Shown here: one piece after another, positions 57,259 to 64,000 of the stretch
Numbering within the stretch: the stretch's first letter is position 1
How the letters are laid out: the number at the start of each line of letters is the position of its first letter
Source of the DNA: Nonlabens antarcticus
Lineage (GTDB): Bacteria; Bacteroidota; Bacteroidia; Flavobacteriales; Flavobacteriaceae
Length of the DNA: 64,000 nucleotides
Reading direction: 5' to 3'
NCBI RefSeq assembly: GCF_015356755.1
Contig: NZ_JADFCO010000063.1
Location: 124,001-188,000 of the forward strand
Made by a program: the position numbers and the translations under genes
Notes under the pieces: generated by a model
What the model was told of the DNA's origin: nothing
Seen by the model: only the letters and a program-made list of their open reading frames with translations
Databases searched by the model: none

Positions 57259-58050
57259 TTGGATATCACCTGTAGTCTTATTATCCCCACCTATAACTGG
57301 CCAGAGGCATTAGAACTGGTATTATTGAGTGTTTTGGAACAAACGGTGATGCCACAAGAAATAATTATAGGTGATGACGGTTCAACCATAGCTACTAAAG
57401 AATTAATTGAGTCCTATAGAGGTAAGTTTTCCATTCCATTGACTCATTTATGGCAAGAAGATCAAGGAAACCGCAAGGCTACAATGATGAATAAATCAAT
57501 TGCCGTAGCCTCCCATCCATACATCATTGAAATTGATGGCGACGTAATTCTTCATCCAGATTTTGTCAAAGACCACCTTTCACAAGCTGAGCAAGGAAAC
57601 TATCTCTACGGCAGTAGGGTAAATATTCAGAAATCGGCATTGACCCACTTATTTAATAAGAAGCAAATTAAATTTAATTACTTCTCTAGTGGAATTAAAA
57701 AACGCAATCGGACGTTGCGTATTCCTTTCTTAGCAAACCAAAAGAAGTCAGTTTTAGGGCTGAGCAAAAAATTACGTGGGTGCAATATGTCGTTTTGGAA
57801 GACTGATTTTATTAAGGTAAATGGATACAATGAAGAATTTACCGGGTGGGGAATGGAGGACAGCGAGATGATCCTGCGCATGGTGAATGCCGGCATCAAG
57901 GGTAAAAGGCTTCACTACCGAGCTATCATCTATCACATTTATCATAAGGAGCAAGATAAATCCAGTGTAAAACGCAATCGTTCATTAGAAGCTCAGACTA
58001 AGGATGATGGTTTGATACGCTCAAAAATGGGTGTCGACCAATATTTGTGA
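57259..58050 (+). CDS. Glycosyltransferase family 2
   Basis: 263 residues. The GT2 core begins TCSLIIPTYNWPEALELVL, with IGDDGSTIATKELI, the DxD in IIEIDGDVILH, and the acceptor-side GWGMEDSEMILRM near the C-terminus. Soluble, no membrane helices. TTG at 57259 is the best start because no ATG precedes the core. It is probably part of the surface-glycan set around it; the donor sugar is unknown. Confidence 0.86.
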   Translation: MDITCSLIIPTYNWPEALELVLLSVLEQTVMPQEIIIGDDGSTIATKELIESYRGKFSIPLTHLWQEDQGNRKATMMNKSIAVASHPYIIEIDGDVILHPDFVKDHLSQAEQGNYLYGSRVNIQKSALTHLFNKKQIKFNYFSSGIKKRNRTLRIPFLANQKKSVLGLSKKLRGCNMSFWKTDFIKVNGYNEEFTGWGMEDSEMILRMVNAGIKGKRLHYRAIIYHIYHKEQDKSSVKRNRSLEAQTKDDGLIRSKMGVDQYL

Positions 58051-58094
58051 TTCACCTGTTCAAGAACCTTCTTAATTTGATTAAGACCATTGAT

Positions 58095-59087
58095 CTAACG
58101 CTCATATGCTAAAATACCTCGATTGTTTCTATCGATCAAATAGGGGTTAGTAGAATTTAGTAATTCTCCATTTAAAACCTTTTCATATAACTTTAAGTAA
58201 TTCTTTGTCATCACCTCTGAATTAAAAAGATCTCGTGCATATTCGTGACAGTGTTTAGGTGAATAATTAGCTTGATTCACAGCATTTATAAGTTCGTTTT
58301 CATGAAAACTAGTAAATCCTACATCTTCATTTATTAGTTCTTTTAAAGCACCATAAGGGGTTGCAAAGACTGGACTCCCGCAGTAAAAACTTTCTATGAC
58401 TGCCAGACCAAAAGGCTCATGCCACCTCACAGGAAAAATAAGACCTTTAGATTTGCTGCATATATTCATTTTCTGATCATTATCTACCATGCCTAAAAAT
58501 TCAATCTTAGAATTAAATAAATATTTGAATCCTTTTTTGAGGTTGTATTCACTCCATTTCTTTCCACCTAAAACTTTAAGATTCAAATTACCTTTATGAG
58601 CGATGGAGTAAGCTCCAAGCGCATTTTTTACTTTCCAGGTCGCTTTCCCCAAGAAATGATAGTGCTCCCTATCAAGATTAAGATTCACCTTAGGATAGTC
58701 GTCCCAATCAAGCCCGTTATAGACGAAAACATTTGAATTGTTGCGGGCTGCATGATCTTTTGATAAGAATACTGATTGTTTATCAAAAGGTTCTTCATCA
58801 TCATAATTACCGTGAATAGTGATCAAGTAAGGTTTTGATATGTTTTCTTTTAACTTGAAATGCACATGGACTAAATCAACATCTTGTGGTATTTGTTCAT
58901 CAAGTGATTTGAGCGGGTCGTAAAACAAGACCTCCGCAAAATCGCAGTAAGAACCTTCTGGAACAAGAAATATTACGGTATGATTTAAACTGGAAAGCAT
59001 TTTTCCCAACCCCCATATAACGCGCTCTGTACCACCGTACTTTATCGCAGGAATTTTTCCTCCATTATCAACTAAAACTATTTTCAT
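58095..59087 (-). CDS. Glycosyltransferase family 4
   Basis: 330 residues of GT-B fold. The N-terminal glycine loop is KIPAIKYGGTERVIWGLGKML, and the C-terminal nucleotide-sugar motif is HEPFGLAVIESFYCGSPVFATPYGALKELI with the conserved E-x7-E pair. These retaining enzymes build LPS or exopolysaccharide. It converges with the GT2 gene upstream and is divergent from the FkbM methyltransferase. Confidence 0.88.
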   Translation of the reverse strand: MKIVLVDNGGKIPAIKYGGTERVIWGLGKMLSSLNHTVIFLVPEGSYCDFAEVLFYDPLKSLDEQIPQDVDLVHVHFKLKENISKPYLITIHGNYDDEEPFDKQSVFLSKDHAARNNSNVFVYNGLDWDDYPKVNLNLDREHYHFLGKATWKVKNALGAYSIAHKGNLNLKVLGGKKWSEYNLKKGFKYLFNSKIEFLGMVDNDQKMNICSKSKGLIFPVRWHEPFGLAVIESFYCGSPVFATPYGALKELINEDVGFTSFHENELINAVNQANYSPKHCHEYARDLFNSEVMTKNYLKLYEKVLNGELLNSTNPYLIDRNNRGILAYER

Positions 59088-59241
59088 GATCTCAGGATTT
59101 GCACTTTGATTTGAGTAGTAGAACTATATCAGAATATACATCGCTCCACTTTACAACTGGATTATAATATTCTTTCTGTTTTTTACTCGTAAAAATAACT
59201 TGTTTATTTTAGCACTTACCAACCCAACCAGTAAGATTCCT

Positions 59242-60180
59242 ATGAATTTAATGAACGGATTAGCAAACGGTTTTACAGCAATAAGCCGAAAATTGCCAAA
59301 ACACCGGAAAATCAATCAAATTTACAAGCATTTTAATTGGCTGTTTCTAACATTAGGTACGCAACCCATTGTTATGGCTACAATGGATGACGGTACGAGG
59401 ATCAAAGTTGATTTGACAACCAGAACCGAAAGAATGGCTTATTATTCTGGAGGTTATGATTCTGAATTACTAGAAATTATTATTAAATTACTGAAGCCTG
59501 ATAACGTTTTTTTAGATGTAGGAGCAAATATTGGGTTTTATTCCGTTGCTGTTTCTGAGGTTTTTAGAAAAATGAAAAGCAAAGGAAAGGTTGTTTCTTT
59601 TGAGCCTTTTAAGGGTAATTATGAACGACTTAAATTCAATATAAAGACAAACGGGTTAGAGGATTATTGTTTGATAAACACCTATGGATTATCTGATGAA
59701 GCTGGAACAAATGTTATCACGTTGAGAGAGGATTTTAAACATGGATCCAGTACTGGGAATGCGGCTATTCCTACGAGTGAATCCATGGATGAAGGTTTTA
59801 AAAAATCTACTATTGATCTCAAAAAATTAGATGACGTCTGGAATACTGACTTTAACCAACTTGGCAAAATTGAAATCATTAAAATGGACATTGAAGGACA
59901 CGAGGATTTCTGTTTAAAAGGTGGATTAAAAACCATTGAAGAGAGCAGGCCTACCCTATTAATGGAAGTTAATAAGCCTTATTATAAATCACGTGGAGTC
60001 GATCTTGACAATACATTTTTTCCATTGATACCTGTTGACTATAAAGTATTCAGAAAGGTAAACAATGAATGGATGGAGTTATCATCGCTCGAAGAATGTC
60101 GTAAACTTGACAACGTATTCATAATACCCGTGGAGAAATTAAGTACGAGCGCATATGCTATGTTTAAAGCTTCCATTTGA
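59242..60180 (+). CDS. FkbM-family methyltransferase
   Basis: 312 residues from ATG 59242; a TTG at 59200 is less likely and a second ATG follows at 59251. The SAM-binding core has VFLDVGANIGFYSVAVSEVF and SFEPFKGNYERLKFN, with the FkbM hallmark EIIKMDIEGHEDFCLKGGLKTI near the C-terminal half. FkbM enzymes O-methylate sugars or polyketides. The glycan neighbours suggest a sugar hydroxyl as the target. Confidence 0.85.
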   Translation: MNLMNGLANGFTAISRKLPKHRKINQIYKHFNWLFLTLGTQPIVMATMDDGTRIKVDLTTRTERMAYYSGGYDSELLEIIIKLLKPDNVFLDVGANIGFYSVAVSEVFRKMKSKGKVVSFEPFKGNYERLKFNIKTNGLEDYCLINTYGLSDEAGTNVITLREDFKHGSSTGNAAIPTSESMDEGFKKSTIDLKKLDDVWNTDFNQLGKIEIIKMDIEGHEDFCLKGGLKTIEESRPTLLMEVNKPYYKSRGVDLDNTFFPLIPVDYKVFRKVNNEWMELSSLEECRKLDNVFIIPVEKLSTSAYAMFKASI

Positions 60181-60316
60181 TAAAAGGTTTTATCACGCCA
60201 TAACTTCAAAACTATAAAGAGACGAGAAACTAGGAATTTCTTTTATCCTCCTCTAATATTATGATTCCAGACTCTAGATAGTTAGTCGTCATAGAATTTC
60301 TCAAGATTAGAATCCC

Positions 60317-60324
60317 TAATTTTG
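60317..60324 (+). promoter_or_regulatory. -7 box (TAATTTTG) for the Sua5/YrdC gene
   Basis: It ends 4 nt before the ATG at 60329. Confidence 0.6.
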
Positions 60325-60328
60325 CACT

Positions 60329-60976
60329 ATGAGTAAAAGCGATAGAAGTACTAATAGAAAAGATCAGGTTAGAGGTCGCCCTTCTAAGAAAAGAGAAGAG
60401 GCACCACTACAGGTACCTAAATCCTTTGTCATAGAGGCTGTAGCCCAATTGAAAAAAGGCAATACCATTCTCTATCCTACTGATACCATTTATGGGATAG
60501 GTTGTGACGCCACTAATTTTGAAGCGGTAGAAAAGATTTATGCAATAAAGGAACGCGATCCTTCAAAATCATTACTGATTTTAGTGGATAGTTTCCCTAT
60601 GCTAGATCAATACATTGAAGAAATACCAGAGATGGCATGGGAAGTTTTAAAACTCAATAAAAACCCCTTAACCATCATTTTTGACCGTCCTAAAGGTGTA
60701 GCAGAAAACCTAATTGCCAGCGATAATTCCCTAGCTATTAGAGTGACAAACGATCCTTTGTGTCGGGAAATCATACGTGGATTGCGCAAACCCATTGTTT
60801 CTACAAGTGCTAATATTAGCGGGCAGCCATCCCCAGTTCACTTTGAGGATATTTCTAAAGATTTGATCAGTCGCATTGATCATGTAGTGGACTTGCCACT
60901 CCCCTCAAAAAATGTCAAACCCAGTGCCATTATGAAAATTTCAAATGATGGTATTATTAAGATTATTAGAAAATAA
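60329..60976 (+). CDS. L-threonylcarbamoyladenylate synthase (Sua5/YciO/YrdC family)
   Basis: 215 residues, with a basic N-terminal stretch (RKDQVRGRPSKKREEA) before the YrdC domain. The domain shows AQLKKGNTILYPTDTIYGIGCDAT, KIYAIKERDPSKSLLILV, NPLTIIFDRP and PIVSTSANISGQPSP. The enzyme makes threonylcarbamoyl-AMP for the t6A37 modification of ANN-decoding tRNAs. YciO-type paralogues cannot be excluded. The CCA-adding enzyme gene starts 4 nt later, giving a tRNA-maturation operon. Confidence 0.88.
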   Translation: MSKSDRSTNRKDQVRGRPSKKREEAPLQVPKSFVIEAVAQLKKGNTILYPTDTIYGIGCDATNFEAVEKIYAIKERDPSKSLLILVDSFPMLDQYIEEIPEMAWEVLKLNKNPLTIIFDRPKGVAENLIASDNSLAIRVTNDPLCREIIRGLRKPIVSTSANISGQPSPVHFEDISKDLISRIDHVVDLPLPSKNVKPSAIMKISNDGIIKIIRK

Positions 60977-60980
60977 ACCC

Positions 60981-62411
60981 ATGGCCGATTCCTTTTTTAA
61001 AGAAGCCCTGAAATCAAGCGTATTTAAAACATTGAGTCAAGCGGCACGAGAAATCGATGTGGATGCTTATGTAATAGGTGGGTTTGTTCGTGATTTTCTC
61101 TTGGAAAGAGGCAACAAACAAGACATTGATATTGTTGCTGTTGGTAGCGGCATAGCCCTTGCTCAAAAAACAAAAGATCTCCTCGCTCAAAGCACAAAAA
61201 TCAGCATTTTCAAGAACTATGGTACTGCCATGATCAAAACTAATGATCTGGAACTTGAATTTGTGGGCGCGAGAAAAGAAAGCTATGATCGCGACAGCCG
61301 CAATCCCATTGTTGAGGACGGTTCTCTTGAGGACGATCAGAATAGGCGTGATTTCACTATTAACGCCATGGCTTTTTCACTTCAAGATAGTGATTATGGA
61401 AGATTGTTAGATCCTTTCAATGGCATGGAAGATCTTGAAAAAAAGATCATACGCACGCCCTTAGATCCAGATATTACCTATAGTGACGATCCATTGCGCA
61501 TGTTGCGAGCGATACGATTTGCAAGCCAGCTGGGTTTTGTAATTGAGCCAGAATCATTTGCAAGCATTAAGAAAAACGCCTACCGAATCAATATTATCTC
61601 TATCGAGAGAATCGTTACTGAATTAAATAAAATAATGATCTGCGATCAACCATCGCAAGGATTTTTATTGTTGGAAACCTCTGGATTATTAGAACTTATT
61701 TTACCAGAACTAACCGCACTGAAAGGAATTGAAGAAGTTGAGGGACAAACGCACAAGGATAATTTCTATCACACCCTAGAAGTCGTTGACAATATATCTA
61801 AAAATACAGATGATCTATGGTTACGCTGGGCGGCCATGTTTCATGATATAGGCAAGGCACCTACAAAAAAATTCAGTCAAAAAGTGGGGTGGACATTTCA
61901 TGGACATGAATTCAAAGGTTCTAAAATGGTGTATCATATTTTCAAACGACTGCGCATGCCGTTAAATGAAAAAATGAAATTTGTGCAAAAAATGGTACGC
62001 ATGTCCTCGCGTCCCATTGCTGTTATTGATGAGGCTGCCACAGACAGTGCGGTGAGACGACTAGTCCACGATGCTGGCGATCACATAGAGGATTTAATGA
62101 CCTTGTGTGAGGCAGATATAACCACTAAGAACCCTAAACGCTTCAAGAAATACCATAGTAATTTCCAAAAGGTTAGAGATAAAATTGTAGAGGTAGAAGA
62201 ACGCGATCAAGTGCGTAATTTCCAGCCGCCAGTTACTGGTGAGGAGATTATGGAAACCTTTAATTTGAAGCCTTGCCGAGAGATAGGCATCATAAAATCT
62301 GCCATTAAGGAAGCCATTTTAGATGGAGATATTCCTAACGAACATGATGCCGCCTATGCATTAATGGTGGATAAAGGGAAGAAATTGGGGTTGAAGCCTT
62401 TTAATTCATAG
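60981..62411 (+). CDS. tRNA CCA-nucleotidyltransferase with HD domain
   Basis: 476 residues from ATG 60981. The head and neck domains have YVIGGFVRDFLL, the catalytic DIDIVAVG aspartates and RRDFTINAMAF, then DPLRMLRAIRFASQLGF. An HD phosphohydrolase domain follows (MFHDIGKAPTKKFS, HGHEFKGSKMV). It adds or repairs the 3' CCA of tRNAs, which fits the tRNA-Lys gene here that lacks an encoded CCA. A palindrome copy follows 5 nt after the stop. Confidence 0.93.
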   Translation: MADSFFKEALKSSVFKTLSQAAREIDVDAYVIGGFVRDFLLERGNKQDIDIVAVGSGIALAQKTKDLLAQSTKISIFKNYGTAMIKTNDLELEFVGARKESYDRDSRNPIVEDGSLEDDQNRRDFTINAMAFSLQDSDYGRLLDPFNGMEDLEKKIIRTPLDPDITYSDDPLRMLRAIRFASQLGFVIEPESFASIKKNAYRINIISIERIVTELNKIMICDQPSQGFLLLETSGLLELILPELTALKGIEEVEGQTHKDNFYHTLEVVDNISKNTDDLWLRWAAMFHDIGKAPTKKFSQKVGWTFHGHEFKGSKMVYHIFKRLRMPLNEKMKFVQKMVRMSSRPIAVIDEAATDSAVRRLVHDAGDHIEDLMTLCEADITTKNPKRFKKYHSNFQKVRDKIVEVEERDQVRNFQPPVTGEEIMETFNLKPCREIGIIKSAIKEAILDGDIPNEHDAAYALMVDKGKKLGLKPFNS

Positions 62412-62416
62412 AAATT

Positions 62417-62432
62417 CGCTTTCGCGAAAGCG
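62417..62432. repeat. Dispersed palindrome CGCTTTCGCGAAAGCG, exact copy
   Basis: Intergenic, 5 nt after the stop of the CCA-adding enzyme gene. Confidence 0.9.
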
Positions 62433-62507
62433 AACAATTTTATAAACCCTGTAGCAATTTTAAGATCTTGCTAATAATAAGGGTAAGTTGATTTGCTATC
62501 TTTCCAT

Positions 62508-62903
62508 ATGCGTCGGAAACTTCTCTTTTGCCTAGTCATCTTTACGGGAGCATTGGGATTTTCCCAAATAGTCCCCATAAATAACATTTCATCAGATTCT
62601 TTGAATTTTCAAAATCAGGGTTTGATTTTGAACAAGATCATTCCACTGAGCAAATCTGTATTTTTAGATGTTGCAGCAAAGAGTTACAAAATTGATCTCG
62701 CTTATCGCCCTGAGTATAAAGTTCAACAATCCATTTTGAATTACGATATAAAGCCGATTCCAGAAAAACCCTATTTTGACTTTAGCGATCGCAATAATTT
62801 TGAAGCTATCTATAAAACAAAAAATCGCGCTTTTTATGAAGCGGTAAAGAATACAGCACTTTCACAACTATACAACCCATTTTCTCTACACAAACAATTA
62901 TGA
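62508..62903 (+). CDS. Small secreted protein of unknown function
   Basis: 131 residues from ATG 62508 with signal RRKLLFCLVIFTGALGFSQ. The mature part has no recognised domain; it includes a beta-like stretch (KSVFLDVAAKSYKIDLAYRPEYKV) and a helical C-terminus (AFYEAVKNTALSQLYNPFSLHKQL). Its stop overlaps the pepT start by the ATGA pattern, so the two genes are co-translated. Confidence 0.7.
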   Translation: MRRKLLFCLVIFTGALGFSQIVPINNISSDSLNFQNQGLILNKIIPLSKSVFLDVAAKSYKIDLAYRPEYKVQQSILNYDIKPIPEKPYFDFSDRNNFEAIYKTKNRAFYEAVKNTALSQLYNPFSLHKQL

Positions 62904-64000
62904 CTCCACAAGAAATAACCGACAGATTTATAAGTTACATTACCATTGACACAGAGTCAGACGCAGCCAGTGACACCACTCCCAGCACAGAAAAACAATG
63001 GGATCTTGCTAGAAAACTACATCAACAATTAATTGATTTTGGAATGCAGGATGTGACTATTGATAAAAATTCTTATGTGATGGCAACCCTGCCCAGCAAT
63101 GTAGATCACGAGGTTCCCGTCATAGGTTTTGTCTCTCATTTTGACAGTACGCCAGATTTTACCGGTAAGGATATCAAGCCTCAAATTATAAAAGATTACG
63201 ATGGTGGAGATATTCCATTAAAGGGAAGCGATCTCATTTTATCACCAGATTATTTTGAAGATTTAAAACAATACAAGGGTCAAACGATTATAACAACAGA
63301 CGGCACAACGTTGCTTGCTGCTGACGATAAAGCGGGAATTACTGAGATCATGACCGCAATGAAGCATTTAATCGACAACCCTCAAATCAAACACGGTACT
63401 ATTAAAGTAGGCTTTACACCGGATGAAGAAATAGGTCGTGGCGCGCATAAGTTTGACGTTAAAAAATTTGGTGCAGATTGGGCTTATACAATGGATGGCA
63501 GCCAGATAGGCGAGCTGGAATATGAAAATTTCAATGCCGCAGGAGCAGTGGTTACTTTTCATGGGAAGATAGTTCACCCAGGATATGCTAAAGGTAAAAT
63601 GGTCAACTCTATGTATATCGCCACTAGCTTTGTTGAATCTTTACCCAGATTAGAAACACCAGAACATACGGAAGGGTACCAGGGGTTCTTTCATTTACAT
63701 AATATGAATGGAGCTGTTGAAAAAACCGAATTGCACTACATCATTAGAGACCATGATAAAGATCACTTTCAAGCCCGAAAAGAAGTAATGCACAAACTTG
63801 TTGCAGACATGAATGCACAATTTGAAAGTGAGATCGTGACTATTGAAATCAAAGATCAGTATTTCAATATGAAAGAAAAAGTGGAGCCTGTCATGCATAT
63901 TGTTGATTTTGCAGAACAAGCTATGAAAGATGTAGGCATTGAACCGTTGATCAAACCTATTAGAGGAGGAACGGATGGTGCTCAATTGAGTTACATGGGA
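62900..64000 (+). CDS. pepT: Peptidase T (tripeptidase), C-terminus beyond the window
   Basis: An M20-family zinc aminopeptidase that cleaves tripeptides in the cytosol. The 367 visible codons start at ATG 62900 (MTPQEITDRFISYITIDTESD). They contain the metal-ligand motifs VSHFDSTPD (the classic family has HMDT) and TLLAADDKAGITEIM, the catalytic EE pair in VGFTPDEEIGRGAHKF, and DGSQIGELEYENFNAA. They end at RGGTDGAQLSYMG, just before the last zinc histidine. The frame is open to the right edge. Confidence 0.95.
   Translation, partial: MTPQEITDRFISYITIDTESDAASDTTPSTEKQWDLARKLHQQLIDFGMQDVTIDKNSYVMATLPSNVDHEVPVIGFVSHFDSTPDFTGKDIKPQIIKDYDGGDIPLKGSDLILSPDYFEDLKQYKGQTIITTDGTTLLAADDKAGITEIMTAMKHLIDNPQIKHGTIKVGFTPDEEIGRGAHKFDVKKFGADWAYTMDGSQIGELEYENFNAAGAVVTFHGKIVHPGYAKGKMVNSMYIATSFVESLPRLETPEHTEGYQGFFHLHNMNGAVEKTELHYIIRDHDKDHFQARKEVMHKLVADMNAQFESEIVTIEIKDQYFNMKEKVEPVMHIVDFAEQAMKDVGIEPLIKPIRGGTDGAQLSYMG

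Noticed and set aside
1-64000. CRISPR array, prophage or insertion sequence
   Set aside because: No regularly spaced direct repeats, no cas genes, no phage structural genes and no transposase were found. The only tyrosine recombinase is a standard XerD.

Overview
The window looks like chromosome from a marine member of the Flavobacteriaceae (Bacteroidota). The evidence is a secreted protein with a C-terminal type IX secretion sorting domain, a TonB-dependent receptor with a carboxypeptidase-like N-terminal domain, families largely confined to this group (DUF6452, DUF6048, DUF5606, CCC-motif membrane proteins), and repeated Bacteroidota -7 promoter boxes (TAnnTTTG) in front of genes. The 16-bp palindrome CGCTTTCGCGAAAGCG occurs 11 times exactly plus near copies. 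From memory this points towards Nonlabens-like relatives, but the genus is an inference only.

Layout. 1-5.3 kb, minus strand: partial dnaB, accA, and a tgt-LptF/G permease-EamA transporter operon. 5.3-5.9 kb: a gene-poor stretch with repeats. 5.9-7.7 kb: a transketolase split into two subunits. 7.8-10.5 kb, minus strand: a coiled-coil protein, zapA, a probable 6S RNA and rny. 10.6-14.8 kb: an M23 peptidase and a TonB-dependent receptor. 15-21.7 kb: a small membrane protein, a cysteine desulfurase, a lipoprotein with Asp-rich repeats, an Smr protein, a T9SS cargo protein, a DUF2752 protein and two tandem CCC-motif genes. 21.8-30.3 kb: rocD, an rRNA methyltransferase-thioredoxin lipoprotein-DUF6452-DUF6048 operon, an FKBP lipoprotein, an S4 RNA-binding protein, a PyrR-like protein and aroK. 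30.3-30.6 kb: tRNA-Lys and tRNA-Leu, each followed by a terminator.

31-38.8 kb is the most accessory-looking block, a metal efflux and handling cluster. It holds a His-rich protein, a giant CzcA-type RND pump fused to its outer-membrane channel, the periplasmic adaptor, a small lipoprotein ending in HGHAH, a HupE/UreJ-type permease and a membrane-anchored protein. 39.2-52.5 kb is mostly housekeeping: an HMG-CoA lyase family protein, a GT2 glycosyltransferase, a MazF-type toxin with its antitoxin, a LysE exporter, pyrD, lpdA, aroQ, an outer-membrane beta-barrel protein, xerD, an aldo/keto reductase, def and ruvX. 52.6-60.2 kb is a surface-glycan cluster attached to dapD: GT9, a two-domain glycosyltransferase fusion, a WaaP-like kinase, GT2, GT4 and an FkbM methyltransferase. 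60.3-64 kb: an Sua5/YrdC protein, a CCA-adding enzyme, a small secreted protein and a pepT cut by the window edge.

Points for a second look: the dispersed palindrome, which sits in coding sequence in only two of three frames; promoter boxes 4-7 nt upstream of several start codons, suggesting leaderless mRNAs; heptamer repeat arrays just after the stop codons of lpdA and rny; a signal-peptide-like segment inside the RND-OMF fusion; and a tandem gene-plus-terminator duplication.
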